The notes beneath the pieces were generated by a model. It was not told the DNA's origin. It did not search any database and saw only the letters and a list, made by a program, of their open reading frames with translations. From positions 265,876-329,875 of the forward strand of contig NSJX01000019.1 in the NCBI GenBank assembly GCA_002286715.1: a stretch of DNA of 64,000 nucleotides, written 5' to 3'. Position numbers and translations under genes: made by a program. Below, one piece after another: positions 23,592-36,130 of this stretch; position 1 is the stretch's first letter, and every line of letters starts with the position of its first letter. This stretch comes from Dentipellis sp. KUC8613. Taxonomy: Eukaryota > Basidiomycota > Agaricomycetes > Russulales > Hericiaceae.

Positions 23592-23651
23592 GATCGAAAG
23601 TCCGTCGAAATTTGGCGGGTGTAAGTAAAAAAGGAGCGCGAGAGCGAAGCT

Positions 23652-23660
23652 CTTATATAG
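23652..23660 (-). promoter_or_regulatory. TATA box of Argonaute B
   Basis: CTATATAAG on the minus strand about 60-70 nt upstream of the ATG at 23591. Copy A has no equivalent box at this distance, so the two promoters differ. Confidence 0.55.
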
Positions 23661-25420
23661 CGAGGAGTTGGAGGCGGTGGAATGGAGGAAAGAAGGGGAG
23701 GGGGAGGCAATTCGCCGTGTAATCTGACGGGGAACTCAGGCAACGCGCGCGCGTCACGTCTGCGGGACCTAATTAGGAGGACGCGACCACGTGCAACTGC
23801 GGCTGTCGTCTTGTCGTCCTGCCTCGCCGCCACATCTTTGCTCTTCGGGCCTCCTGCCCACCCTGAAATGTCACCTCACACGCAATTCGTTTGCCTAGAA
23901 GCGACGATGGAAATTGTTAAGGGGTGCGGCGCGATGCGATGTGATCCCAAGGAAGCCTGAAATTAGCGGAGTCGCAGCGGGTCTCCGAGGTAGAAGCTCG
24001 GGAGACAGTTACACCGTGGTTTCCGAGATGTACGCCAGGTCGATATCTTTTCTTCGAAACCTCGGGGTGACTGACTTATTTTCAGAGTGTTGTCAGTTCG
24101 TAGGGCCGCCGCCGCCGCCGCCGCCGCCTCACACCTTCAAGAATTGGGGTATCCTCCAGCGGCTTCCCCGGCCGCCGCGGTGACTGCAAGATCCAAGACT
24201 ACCCACCCCTGAGGCGAAGCCTTGACAGCAGCCCCAGATAAGAGGCCGCTTTTGCCAATTGTGCTGCCTCGAGATCATGGAGAGCCCCTGTGCATTGCGG
24301 GCCGCGGGCAGAAAGTGCGAAGCCTCGCCGCATCTTTATTGCACACACGAGGTAACTGTCAGCATACTCCCAATATTGCGGCATACAATTGCCAGCTCGC
24401 CGCCACGTACGTGTTTTGCTAGCGTCGCTCGATCCGAATAGATCGCCGAGACTAACAACCATATAGGCGCCCTTACGCCCTCTCCTCTATAGGCAAAATC
24501 TCCTCCGCCTTCGGCCACCTTGCTGTTGCATGCGCCTCGAGATAACATGCGTGCGCACTTGGATGGCACACGCGATGTCATTTCAGGGCGTCAAGTTGTC
24601 GCTATGCCTGTTCCAGATTTCTCAGCTCGGGAGGCGGCAGACATGGGAGTACCTGTGGCGCGGGCGGAGTGTACAAAGCAAGGCGTGGCGGATCCGGGAG
24701 CAGCTCTCCGCTGCGGCCATGCTCATGAAAGGCCTCGTGGGCTTTGACGTGGGTCAGGTGGGTAAAGGTGTGACGCAAGCGCTTGGGCGCATGCATATCT
24801 GACGCTGCGATCATAGGAGCGCCCGCAGTAATGGTCGAATTCTCGTCTTTGTTCTAGCTCGCATTTTTTTTCTCGAATGCGACTGCTGCGTCTCGATCTC
24901 AATATTCACTGTGTCTCCTATACCAGTCCGCTCTACGTCTCGGACCATGGATCAAAGCCACCGCAGTTATATGTCAAAAAGCATGGTTCTAGCGGAATGC
25001 TCAATGCCTGCGAGCGGAAGGACCATTGCTCCAGTCGTGATTGTGAATGCGAGAGCCAGGTCAACTCATGTCTGAATTTCATGATGCACGCAGCGATAAA
25101 CGAGCTGGTGAGAAATAGGATACTTTCGATCGGAGGGGGTCCATTTGAGCACAACCTTCCCATGTAATTCACTCAAATGTTTGCATTGGCAATATCTTAC
25201 ATTCCATTGGGTTAGTCTCCGTACAGCAGAACAGGTGAACTGAGAGTCAGAGCTTCGGCGCGCCTAGTGCCTTTTATACAAACCTGAAAGGACCACAGCG
25301 CGGCCGCGACGAGCGGGTCGCGTTTGGACAGCAAATTCGCTATGGCGGGCCGTGTCTGACTGTCAGTGAACAAACTGTGCATTCGAATTCGAACACAACA
25401 CCGAACAGCGTCGAACACCT
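23661..25420. other. spacer between Argonaute B and SET/MYND gene
   Basis: About 1.8 kb with only short frames on both strands (for example 24530-24802 plus) that lack motifs. Contains a perfect GCC trinucleotide tract. No gene is called. Confidence 0.45.
24105..24128. repeat. (GCC)8 microsatellite
   Basis: Uninterrupted GCC repeat of about eight units in non-coding sequence, followed by a C-rich stretch. Confidence 0.9.
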
Positions 25421-27614
25421 CTACTTCCCCGCAGCGCCTTTCTTCACCTTCGGCGTATCCGCAACCACATTCCTCACGCCCTGCGTCCACGCGCCGAGCT
25501 CATTCTCGATCCGCACGAGTATCTCGCGCACCTCGCGCCCGACCTCCCCGCCCTCGTTCTTCTCCCCAAACGCGATGCGCAGCTCCTCGTGCGCGCGCAC
25601 GAGCGTGTCGCGCGCGAGCTGCAGCCGCGGCGCGCCGGACGGCGGGAACGCCGCGTTCGCCGCCGTGGAGGGGGGCGCGGGCGCGGGCTCGTCCACGGCG
25701 AGCAGCTTGCCGAGCTCGGCGAGTGCGAGCGCGCGGATGGGGTGTCCGGGGCAGAGGATCGCGGAGATGCCCGTGAGGGAGACGGAGGAGGCGCGGATGA
25801 CGTTGTCGAGTGCGATTTGGGTGAGTGTGGGCGGGAATGTGGCAAGGAGGAGGGCTTGGTGCAGGCGTGTGAGCGAGAGGAGGGGGTGGGATGAGGGGTG
25901 GAGACCGCTGGAGGTGAGGATGGGGATGATGTTTGTGGTTAGTTGCAGAGCTTTGGGCGTGTCTGTGGGTAAGGGGGAATTGTTAGTCTTTTGGTGGAGA
26001 GGGCGTGAAGGCGATTGGGATACCTTGCGATTGGAGGGCGGTGGCTTTGTCGAGGGCTTCTTGCCCGACGCGGAGAGCGTCCAAGACGGAGTCCGTCGAA
26101 GAGACGACGGCCTTGCACTTGTTGCACCGCGTTAGAGGATCCTCTGACGCGCAACGTCAGAAGAGCAAAGCCGTTGGATAGGCAGCTTGAAACAGACCTT
26201 CGGTCGGCAGAGGGCACAATCCGCCGCATGACTTCGGACACTGCAGTGCTTCACGGGGATCGTTGTTCCAGTCACCCGCACAGAGACTGCACTGGCACTT
26301 GAAGTTATACGCTGACTCTAGCGCCTGCTGTCGTTGAATCCGAGGCAGCGTTGTGTCGATGTACGCCGTGAACACCTGTGGAGAGCTTAGTTCTCGCACT
26401 TGCACGGGACTCGAACACTCGGACAAACCTCTTCGCCTGGAGCGATATCACGAATGGCAATGACCTGCATGAGCGGCTCCAGAGATACCGTCGAATTTGC
26501 CCGGGGATACACGACTACGGCGTTCGGATCACACGAGTGGTTTATCAGAGCGATCGGAGGCGAGACGGAGACGCCCACTGGCGTCAAACTTGGAGTCGTC
26601 AGCGTAATCGAATTCGTCGTGAACTATGGGCACCGATCAGGGGGAGTTCCAAAGGATCTGAGAGAGGACAAACTCTTGACATAAGGTCGACGATGTCGGC
26701 TGCGGTGGTCATCCCAAAGGCTCCGAGTTCGCCAGGAGCGTTGAGTCCGAGATAGCGAATGACCGAATGTGCAAGATGGGTGAGATGCTCGTACGAAGAT
26801 TCAGGCAGCGTGGTTCTGTCTTTGAGGCTGTTAAATATGATGAAAGCATGGGTTATGACGGGAGCGTGGCATACGTGATATAAGAGCATCAATTTCGCGT
26901 GACTGCACAAATCGTCAGAAGACGCGCCGGCAAGGACGTCGAGAGGTAGACATACGAAGACACTTTTCAGCCCTTCTTTCTGCTTCTTCCACAGTACACG
27001 GCCCAGACAGCGAATAGGTTCCGCAGGAATGGCTACATCGGGCGAGGGTGCGCCTGCTGCCCATCGCTGGAGAGCACCGCATTCCTTTTTGTGGATCGTC
27101 CAATCGCTGTTTTGACACGCCTGAGCAAGTCCTAGATGTAAGACTAGGGAAGTGAATAGATATCGAATTTGAACTCACTGCACCGCAATATGATACTACT
27201 TTGCACCGTGTACAGCGCTTCAAGCCCGCTTCAGGTGCTGGTGACACGCAAGCCGAGCAGAAGCTGTCTAGATTCCTCGTCGCGAGGACGTGGACGTGAG
27301 GCTTCATCGCCAGTACGATCGATCCTGGGACATAAGTGAGGCGAATATCGATCATTTCTATATGAACACCCACCTCTCTTGATACCCTCCTTCGCGAAAA
27401 CGCCGCGTCCGCGCTCAGCGGTGGCTTTAATTTCTAGATATGAAGGTACAGTCTTGTACAAATCAGATTCGTCCCGAGCAGCTTCCGCATCTTTGTCGAT
27501 TGTTTTGTGCACCAACGCTGAACTAGAGAACGCCTCGTCAGAATTGGTTATTGATTTGACGAACGATTTGGATTGCTTGGACTGTCGTCCTGATTTGAGA
27601 TCTGAGAAAGACAT
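25421..27614 (-). CDS. SET/MYND-domain protein (SMYD-like methyltransferase)
   Basis: Putative protein-lysine methyltransferase with a SET domain split by an MYND zinc finger. Start ATG 27614 (MSFSDLKSGRQSKQSK). SET-N: YLEIKATAERGRGVFAKEGI. MYND: FCSACVSPAPEAGLKRCTRCKVVSYC, then after an intron CQNSDWTIHKKECGAL. A helical region follows (HAKLMLLYHVCHAPVITHAF, LNAPGELGAFGMTTAADIVDLMSR). SET-C carries ALINHSCDPNAVVVYP, the S-adenosylmethionine/active-site motif, and AIRDIAPGEE, then after an intron FTAYIDTTLPRIQRQQAL. A post-SET CxCxxC is read as FKCQCSLC. The C-terminal exon (25421-25700) is helical, as in the SMYD TPR-like tail, and ends at 25421. About seven introns. All cofactor motifs are present; the substrate (histone or not) cannot be told. 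Confidence 0.9.
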
Positions 27615-28295
27615 TGTATAGTAGATGATTCTCGATGAGATATAGTATGTCTCAAGGAGATGGAGAACGATGCACGCGTTACGGATAGGTACCGCTGCTA
27701 TTGCCTTACAATATGCGTGACGTCAAAAGCATCACGGAAGCGCCATGAGATGTTGTTTAGCCTTGTTTACCAGCGCCTTTGGATCCTAACAACCACAAAT
27801 AAAGGAATTCTTGTAATTTCCTGAGTGGCCACAAGCTCATGCTACATACTTGGCAAGCGCTGCAGCTGCGGCGCAGTTTTTGTATCCTGTGCTGCTGGCC
27901 AACGGATTTTTTAAACCATAAAACTTGAGGTAAATCAAGCATCAGGGCTTGGGGTTTCGTATGCCCGCTGCGGAGCGTAAGTATAGCATGCGAGGCAGGT
28001 GCAGCTGTGCAACCCTTCGACCTGGGAGCAGGGCATTGCTTATTAGGAAGTAAAATGCAGGCTAATGTCCACGTTCGTGTCGACACGAGGAACATGGAGA
28101 ACTGCATAAATAGGAGGATGGACGGAAGGAAAGAGAGCTAAGGAGAACAAGTTGTCTCGGCGCTTAGAACGGAGAATGACGACACAGGTCCGCAGCGTAC
28201 CGAGAGCACCGCCGCGGCAGCGCCCGTGGCTCAAGCTTAACAAGTCTCAGACCTCTGCCTCTCTCCCTCTTGTCCTCTCCCCCCTCTCGCCCAAT
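27615..28295. other. divergent spacer SET/MYND gene / fimbrin
   Basis: Upstream regions of two divergent genes. A TATA-like cataaata near 28104 and a CT-rich leader just before 28296 fit the fimbrin promoter. The middle is AT-rich with no convincing frame. Confidence 0.5.
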
Positions 28296-30706
28296 ATGCA
28301 GGCAATTCGTCTACAAAAGAAATACCCTGAGATCACTCAGGATGAGATGTTTGAACTCATCAACCGCTTCAAGTGAGCATTCGCGTAACGACCATTTCGT
28401 TTCGTAGATACTAATCTACGCGACAGCCAGATCGACACAGACTCCTCGGGGCGCGTCGATAAGGCCGCCGTCATACACAACCTCCAGTCGAAGGGCGAAT
28501 CATACGATCGTGTGCGGGAAACCCTCAAACATGTCAGCATCGATGCCAGTGGCAAGGTCGAGCTCGAGGATTGGGTCGAGGTGCGCAGCTTTTCTCCGTC
28601 CGTGGCGTAGTTCTGACCGGAGACATTCCCTTTAGTTGAATGTCAAGCTCAAGTCCAAGACCTCCTCGATACAACACAAAGCAGGCAAGGTCACCGTTCA
28701 AGGCTCTAACGCAAACGTTAGTCATACCATCAACGACGACGAACGTCGCGAGTTCACGAACCATATCAACGGAGTATGTTTTGTCTTTGTATTCCAGATG
28801 TGATTGCTTAACCTCGCAAGTAGATCCTTGAAGGCGACCCCGATGTCGGCAATCGCATCCCCATCGACACGGAAACCATGCAGCTCTTCGACGAGTGCCG
28901 AGACGGTCTCATTCTCTGTAAACTCATCAATGACTCCGTTCCCGATACGATCGATATGCGTGTCTTGAACAAGGGGTCGGCACGCAAGCCCCTGAACGCT
29001 TTCCAGATTACTGAGAACAACAACATCGTTATTACTTCCGCGAAGGCCATTGGCTGCTCTGTAGTCAACATCGGCTCTACTGATATTGCTGAGGGCACCG
29101 AGCATCTCATTCTCGGACTCATCTGGCAAATTATCCGCAGAGGCCTGCTCAGTCAGGTCGACATCAAGCTCCACCCAGAGTTGTACCGCCTTTGTGAAGA
29201 TGGCGAGACTATTGATGATCTGCTGCGGTTGACGCCCGACCAGATTCTCCTGAGATGGTTCAACTACCACCTCAAGCAGGCCGGGTGGCAACGGAGGTGC
29301 GCCTTTTCCCGCGGCTCGTGTGCGAATTGAGGTTTACTGTCTGGGCATAGGGTCAAGAATTTCAGCAAGGATGTCTCCGACGGTGAGAACTACACTGTGC
29401 TGCTCAACCAGCTCAAGCCCGACGAATGTTCTCTCGCGCCACTGCAGACGCGCGATGTCCGCCAGCGCGCCGAACAGGTCTGATTTCTTCCTCTCCCCCT
29501 TTCTGCCAGCGCACTTGCTGACCCATCTGCATGTGCACAGGTTCTGCAAAACGCCGCAGCCATCGGCTGCCGGAAGTACCTCACGCCCGCCGCGCTCGTC
29601 GCGGGCAACCCGCGCCTGAACCTCGCGTTCGTCGCGAACCTGTTCAACACGCACCCCGGGCTCGCGCCGCTCGACGAGCAGGAGGCCAAGGACTACGGCG
29701 CGATCGAGGACTTCGACGCCGAGGGCGAGCGCGAGGCGCGCGTGTTCACGCTCTGGCTCAACTCGCTCGGCGTCGAGCCTGCCGTGTTCAACCTGTTCGA
29801 GAACCTCAAGGACGGGCTGATTATTCTGCAGGCGTTCGACAAGATCCTCCCCGGCTCGGTCGTGTGGCGCCGCGTGTCCAAGCCGAAGGGCGGCCTGTCG
29901 GTCAGCTCGCCTGTGCAGGCCACGTTCTCGGAGAATGGCGAGGAGGAGGAGGTCGAGATTGGGGTCACGCCGAACCAGAGCACGCTGTCGAGGTTTAAGC
30001 AGGTGGAGAACACGAACTATGCGGTCGAGCTGGGGAAGCAGAATGGGATGCACCTTGTGGGCATTCAGGGTGCGGATATTGTGGATGGGTCCAGGACGCT
30101 CGTACTTGGGTTGGTCTGGCAGCTCATGAGGTATGTTTTAAGCCATTTTCCCATGCACTTGGAGTACGGGTGCTGAGAAGGTGGCAGGATGAACATCACG
30201 AAGACGCTCACCTCGCTGTCGAAGGCGGGCCAGGGCCGGCCAATCAGCGATACCGAGATGCTCAAGTGGGCAAATACCACCGCGCAGAAGGCGAAGCCCG
30301 GCGTCAAGACCATCAGGTCGTTCAAGGACCCATCCATCACGACCGGCTTGTTCTTCCTCGACTTGTTGGATGCTATTCACCCGGGTATTGTGGACCCAAC
30401 CTTGATCATCAACGTCCACGAGAACAGCGAATATGAAGATCGACGACAGAATGGTTAGTGTCTGACTTGCTCGCTGCAGAAAGAATGGTGCTGATTAGGG
30501 TGTTTTTTGTAGCGAAATTGGCAATTTCGATTGCTAGGAAGATGAACGCGCTGATATTCCTCGTGCCAGAGGATATCGTCGACGTCCGGTCGCGCCTGGT
30601 GCGTCCCACTCCTCTTTTGCTCTCTTCTCTGAGGATCGCTAACCAACCACACGGCTGTTCTCAGATCCTGACCTTCGTGGGCAGCTTGATGAGCATCGCC
30701 CAATGA
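28296..30706 (+). CDS. SAC6: fimbrin, actin-bundling protein
   Basis: Cross-links actin filaments in patches and at sites of endocytosis. Start ATG 28296 (MQAIRLQKKYPEITQDEMFE). Two N-terminal EF-hand-like segments: NQIDTDSSGRVDKAAVI and HVSIDASGKVELEDW, the second with a weak calcium loop. After a linker, four calponin-homology domains in two tandem pairs: CH1 (MQLFDECRDGLILCKLIND, FQITENNNIVITSAKAIGC), CH2 (LLRLTPDQILLRWFNYHLKQAGW, LNQLKPDECSLAPLQTRD), CH3 (ARVFTLWLNSLGVEPAVFNL, FENLKDGLIILQAFDKI, LGLVWQLMR), CH4 (EMLKWANTTAQ, LFFLDLLDAIHPGIVDP, KLAISIARKMNALIFLVPEDIVDV). Ends LTFVGSLMSIAQ, stop 30706. About eight introns. The sequence from 29540 to 30120 is markedly GC-rich but in frame. 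A single complete orthologue. Confidence 0.96.
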
Positions 30707-31431
30707 TTTCCTCCTCCCTCAACAACATCTGTATCGCCAATTTGTGTGTTTGTATTCGGACAGGACAGTTGCCGCGGCCGGAGCTTTTGGTTTCCACGCT
30801 AAGTATAAAGGTTATGAAGTGTTTAGTACTCGCCGTACGTATAAGGCGAGCGTAGCTTGGTAGAAGGAATGAAATGGTGTATTTCTGATGTGCTCTTTTT
30901 TCGCTGACTTTCGCTGTGCTTCGGGTATCTGGTTGGGAATTAAAGGTACCCGTTTCTTCTACGAGTCTATGGCTTCTGTTCGAGCGATAATGACAGAAGG
31001 GACGGTTGGTGGCATCCTTCAGTGAGTCCCACTTTAGACGCTATTTGCGAAGTTGATACTCACGGCGACACATACGAATGCAAGTTAAACAGTAAGACCA
31101 CGTCTGAGCCTCCTCAAGGTCAAGCTCCGTTCTTTACCTGAAGTCTCAAGCCATTCAAGGAAAGTGGCATAGAATTTGCTCAAAAGTCTGGATTCTCGGC
31201 CGGAACTTGCCCAATAAGGTCTGTGAGCAGGCGCATGTTTGCCAATATAGACTGAACTTGGTACAGTATCCCTGAGCCTGTGACCGCACCACAGCAGCGG
31301 GCCAAGGATATCTCGACCGCTCGGGTCCGATTGTGCCGCATCGACCCTGAAGGAATGCGCATGTCTAAGTGGCCTCCCGGGACTTACTCAGCGCCAATCG
31401 GCTGCACTGGACATCTCGTGATCGTCGTCTC

Positions 31432-31610
31432 CGGGCCCTTGGATATGGCTTTTGCGATCGAGTGTCAGGAAAGTCGTCGCTGTTCGACTCTGGGCTACTC
31501 CGGGGCGTTCTCGCAGGGCTCTTCGTGCGGGTTTGGTTCGACATGTGTTTCGGCGGGCGTGGCAGCGTGTCAGTCATGGTGAAGGGCCAACAGAGGGACC
31601 GTGTCTCGCC
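31432..31610 (+). repeat. duplicated upstream element, copy 1
   Basis: Two blocks (around 31432-31449, with CTCCGGGCCCTTGGA, and 31577-31610, with GGGCCAACA and GGACCGT) match blocks at 34257-34276 and 34519-34551 in the same order and orientation, upstream of SDR copy 2. This shows that the tandem duplication included promoter sequence. Confidence 0.7.
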
Positions 31611-31689
31611 ATTGACTCCTGTGCAAAGGTGCAAGCAATCGGCTTCCAAGAACTTCTGGATCGTGGTGACCCTGCCATTCGCTTTTTTT

Positions 31690-31697
31690 CATATATG
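31690..31697 (+). promoter_or_regulatory. possible TATA element of SDR copy 1
   Basis: CATATATG preceded by a T-tract, about 64 nt before the ATG. Position is right, sequence imperfect. Confidence 0.35.
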
Positions 31698-31760
31698 AGC
31701 GATGGCGTTGCGGGGTCCGGGACATTTCACCGCTCTCTACTTCGACGGCAAGGCTGCATC

Positions 31761-33210
31761 ATGGGGAATGTGCTCACTGCTGTGATTCAGATGTGGCCAC
31801 CACAGCCGAGATGGGGAGTCGATGATATTCCGGACTTGACAGGACAGGTTATGGTTGTTACTGGTGCGCTGCGAGATCTATATTCATATAAGTATCTCTG
31901 ACTAGGCTGACGGACGTTGCGGATTGACCATCTGTCAGGTGGTGCTTCTGGGGTTGGGAAGGAGACCATGAAGGTGACGCACGTCCCCCATTCTTCACTG
32001 CATCTGTATAGCTAACTGGCTCGATCAGGCTCTTTTGATCCATGGCGCGAAAGTGTACATCGCGACGCGCAGTGAAGTGAAGGCAAAGGCGGCTATCGAG
32101 CAACTGCAGGCTGAGACGGGCAAGGAGGCGCTGTCGCTCCACCTCGACCTTGCAGATCTGCCTTCCGTGAGGAAAGCTGCGGAAGAGTTCTTGTCGTCAG
32201 TCCGTTGTTGCATTCTGCCTCAAATGCTTCCTGACGCGCCCAACTTGCGTGGAAAGAAAGGAGCCCGAATTGCATGTGCTGTTCAATAATGCGCAAGTGT
32301 CCTGTCCTTTTTTTTTGGGGGGGGGGAGGGGGGGCTCATCTTGATGACTGCTTGGGCTACAGGGGAGTTATGTCAAGCCCGATGGACAAAATTACCGCGC
32401 AGGGGTATGATCTCCAATTTGGGACCAATGTCATTGGTGAGTCTACAACTCGGATAAAGCACTGTGTACCAATAGTTTCTCTTTCCGATTTTAGGCCCGT
32501 ATCTCTTCACCAATCTGCTCCTGCCCGCGCTGTTCGCGGCAACCGCCTCGGGGAAGCACGGTAAAGCTCGCGTCGTGACTGTCTCGTCATCTGCGAATTA
32601 CCTCATAAACGGTATTGACTATGACACGATACGAGATGGCAAGCGGCGTCGGTCGCATGCCGATCCCGACATGCTCTATTGTCAGAGCAAGTTTGTCAGT
32701 TGCTTCGTTCATCTCTGTTGTTCATCTCTACGGCTCTGATTGACATAAATTTCATCTGCAGGCCAATGTTCTAGTGGTGCGTGAACTCGCGCGACGGTAC
32801 GGAGATAAAATCGTGTCCACGTCCCTCAATCCCGGCAATCTTGAATCGGACTTGCACCGATACCTGAAGGGCTTTCGAAAGTTCGTGATTGTACGTCTTC
32901 GATACTGTTACGCACCCAGCTGTGACCAATATCCGACGTTCTAACTTGGGCTGATTGTAGGGACGGATTTTGTATCCCACGCCAATGGGCGCGCTCACGC
33001 AGCTCTGGGCGGGCACAGCACCGGAGACGGCCGACTACAACGGAAGGGTCAGTGTGCGGCCCGCGTATAATGGCCGAAATTTTGTGCTGATCTATTGTAT
33101 AGTTCCTTATTCCATGGGCACGGCTTGGGAAAGCGAATTCGGCTACGGATGATCCGGAGACTGCGCAGAAGCTCTGGGACTGGTTGGAGGGCGAGGTAAA
33201 GGGTATCTGA
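31761..33210 (+). CDS. short-chain dehydrogenase/reductase, copy 1
   Basis: NAD(P)-dependent oxidoreductase of the retinol-dehydrogenase/WW-oxidoreductase-like SDR type; substrate unknown. Start ATG 31761 ([26 protein letters not shown]). Cofactor site: VVTGGASGVGKET (TGxxxGxG) then [35 protein letters not shown] (NNAG), [28 protein letters not shown] (catalytic Ser) and the YCQSK box (catalytic Tyr and Lys) follow in order. Then [37 protein letters not shown], ending EVKGI, stop 33210. About seven introns; the one at about 32295-32360 holds a T/G homopolymer run. Complete catalytic set, hence likely active. Very similar to the next gene: a tandem duplicate. Confidence 0.93.
32308..32334 (+). 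repeat. homopolymer T/G tract in an SDR intron
   Basis: A run of T followed by about ten G, an A and a further G run, within an intron near the NNAG exon of SDR copy 1. The equivalent intron of copy 2 lacks it. It could form a G-quadruplex, and its exact length may be unreliable. Confidence 0.8.
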
Positions 33211-34721
33211 GGCCGGTATGGGTGCAAAATGTCGACGATCATCTCGCGCGACTGGAGGAAGAATCGTGGCTACGGTACTATTTATTTCTCTAATTTCTTG
33301 CTTCAGTTGCCGGTGTATGGAGATTCAGGCTTATCATACAGATCTGCGCAATAATGCGGCTTCATCATCACTCTCTAGGGGGTCGCATCTTTCGATGCCG
33401 CAAGGAAACGTGGTACTTTCGCCGGTCACTAGGAAAATGTAAAGAATACCGTCGACACCCAGACACGCCTGGTATGTCCCTAGTTCCTGTTACAGTGATC
33501 TGTACTGGTGCCGTGAGTCCCTCGGCAATGCAACGTGTTCCTTCAGTGCCTGGCTGCTAGCTGCTGCCGGAAAATTGCTGAGATGAATTTTTTGGAGGTA
33601 GCACCGAGCACTAAGGAAGCTGATGTGGTTTGCGGGCGTACGCCATCGCATGGGCCATCGCATTCTCATGATTCACCGCCTTTCACTCCATTGGCGTCGG
33701 GTACAGAACTTCCATGACCCCAACGTGCCATTCCGCAGCGGTTTCTCGGAGACTGACGATCAGCCCGCGCAAATCAGCTCATGCCGGAGAGGAAAATCGG
33801 CCACCATGACTGAGTAAGCCCGGAATCTTATTACAGTTGCAACGCGAGTTCAGGTTCAGGATAACAAGTTGCTCGTCCCCCCATAGGTTACCGACTCTTG
33901 TTAGTGTCCGCCATCACCATACCAATGGGAACGGTCACTTTGTGCGTGTATTTTTGGAACATGGCTATGCCAAGCCCTATTGGACGTACGGTACCGCGAC
34001 AATGGGTCGGTGCTTCGGTGGCCTGGGACGATGCCGACGAGGGCCATATGGTGCCTTTTGTGACGCAGACCTCGTTTGTTCGGGTTTCCTCCAAGTCCAA
34101 TGAGTAGTTCTGCGCGTGGCAGGCGACGCTCAAAGGCTCGTCTCGAGCCTGAGCTTGGAGATTTTGGTTCAAAGCGGAGTCGTGTTAATTTTCCAAGTCT
34201 ATTTTACATGAGCTCTAAAGTGGACGCAAATTCCCGTAGACTGGCAGTGATGATCACCTCCGGGCCCTTGGACATGGTCATCTACAGCGACTCCGTCGAT
34301 CTCGCGAGAGTCCGAAACAAGCATTTGAATGGTCGCATTCAGTTTCTCGTGATTCCCGGTCCAAACCCGGCGGGGCCATTGACTCTTCGGAATTCCCGCT
34401 TCCAGTCCCTGCTCTGATTGTCCTCGCTACGTCTAGCTAGCTATGTTCCCAACAAATTTGCCGCGACTATATGAAGGTCTTTTTTGCACGTGTTTTACGG
34501 CTCGCGATTGGCAATTGATGGTAATGGGCCAACAAATGGACCGTATCTGGCCGCGATATCTAGCGTGCGACGCAAGCGTCCGGCTTGTGCGTCTAATAAC
34601 TTCCGAGCCGCCATGGTCTCAGGCTTGAAGCTGGTTCCGCCTCCTACAAAACTGACAGTCCCTTGGGGCCTTGACTGACAACAACCTATCCTTTCTTCTT
34701 TCGAACGACATCAACAACACC
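33211..34721. other. intergenic region upstream of SDR copy 2
   Basis: Spacer of about 1.5 kb between the tandem SDR genes. Short frames only. Contains the second copy of the duplicated upstream element. Confidence 0.5.
34257..34551 (+). repeat. duplicated upstream element, copy 2
   Basis: Blocks at 34257-34276 and 34519-34551 match those upstream of SDR copy 1 in order and orientation. Spacing between blocks has changed (about 130 nt in copy 1, about 245 nt here), so the intervening sequence has diverged by indels. Confidence 0.65.
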
Positions 34722-36130
34722 ATGGGAAACATTCTCGCTACTCTGGTCCAGATGTACCCGCCAAAGGCGAAGTGGGGTGTCGATGACATTCCAGACTTGA
34801 CGGGCCAAGTCACCATTGTGACTGGTGCGTTGAACGACCCTTACGCGTCTTTGTCGTCTAACTGATATTTGCTATGTGAATTTCGCGGAATAGGCGGTGC
34901 TGTTGGAATTGGGAAGGAGACTGTCAAGGTGCGGCGTGCTCTCCATGACATCGCTCACGCGTAACTCACTGGTTAGAGTAGGCCCTTCTCGTGCATGGCG
35001 CGAAAGTGTACATTGCGACGCGTAGTGAAGAGAAGAGCAAGGCGGCTATTGAACAGCTGAAGGCTGAAACAGGAAAAGAGGCGCTGTTTTTGAAGCTCGA
35101 CCTCGCGGATTTGCCGTCCGTGAAGAAGGCTGCAGAGGAGTTCTTGTCGTAAGTTCGTCCTTTGCATTCTAAAGAGATTTAATTCTGATTTACTCGAGGC
35201 GCGCACAGGAAGGAATCGGAATTGCATGTTCTCTTTAACAATGCGTGAGTATCATCGCTTCTTTGGAAGGAATTGATCTGACCATTGGTCTGGGTTACAG
35301 AGGACTCATGGGGAGCCCGATGGACCAACTAACTGCACAAGGCTACGACCTTCAGTTTGGGACAAATGTCATCGGTGCGTTTCGAGTTCGTATTCATTGT
35401 TTGTATGCTTAATTGTTCTCTCGTTACAGGTCACTATCTTTTTACCAAGCTGCTTCTGCCTGCGCTGTTCGCGGCGACTGCCTCAGGGACACACGGCAAA
35501 GCTCGGGTCGTGACAGTCTCGTCTTCTGCAAGTTATCTCGTAAACGGAATCGACTACGACACTCTCCGAGATGGGCCTCATCGTCGTTCGAAGAGTGACC
35601 CTGAGAAGCTATACTATCAGAGCAAATTCGTGAGTTTTCTTATTCGTTCAAGTCGACGGTCGCTGAAGTCTCGATCTACTCAAACGTCCTTTGCAGGCCA
35701 ACGTTGTCGTCGCGCGTGAATTCGCACGGCGGTATGGAGACAAGATCGTCTCCACCTCTACGAATCCTGGTAATATCCAATCAGAGCTGCAGCGTTACCT
35801 CACAGGTTTCAGGAAGCTCCTGATTGTCAGTCTTTTACAGTCTGAAATATGGATCTCTGGTTGATTTATGCCTTTCATCTTAGGATCGAATTTTGTATCC
35901 GACACCGATGGGTGCGATTACCCAGCTCTGGGCTGGCACGGCTCCTGAGACTGCCGACTACAATGGAAAGGTCCGTGTCAGTGTCTGTCGAGCGTTCGGA
36001 GCGCTATGCTGATTTATAGCAGTTCCTCATCCCTTGGGCTCGTCTTGGCAAGGCAAATTCAGCAACGGAGGATCCCAAGACTGCGGAGAAGCTGTGGAAC
36101 TGGCTGGAGGAGCAGGTCAAGGGCGTCTGA
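34722..36130 (+). CDS. short-chain dehydrogenase/reductase, copy 2
   Basis: Tandem paralogue of the gene at 31761-33210 with the same exon layout. Start ATG 34722 ([26 protein letters not shown]). Motifs in order: [89 protein letters not shown] (catalytic Tyr/Lys), [33 protein letters not shown], ending EEQVKGV, stop 36130. Differences from copy 1 are mostly conservative, and both keep an open frame, which implies both are under selection. Substrate unknown. Confidence 0.93.

Larger units (their letters stand above)
30707..31760. other. intergenic region upstream of SDR copy 1
   Basis: Fimbrin 3' flank and SDR copy 1 promoter. Segments near 31432-31449 and 31577-31610 recur upstream of SDR copy 2 (see repeats). 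Plus-strand frames at 31369-31698 and 31452-31901 look fortuitous. Confidence 0.5.

Noticed and set aside
25377..26135. 252-codon plus-strand frame
   Set aside because: Antisense to the C-terminal exons of the SET/MYND gene, whose motifs are clear on the minus strand; open only because the region is GC-rich.
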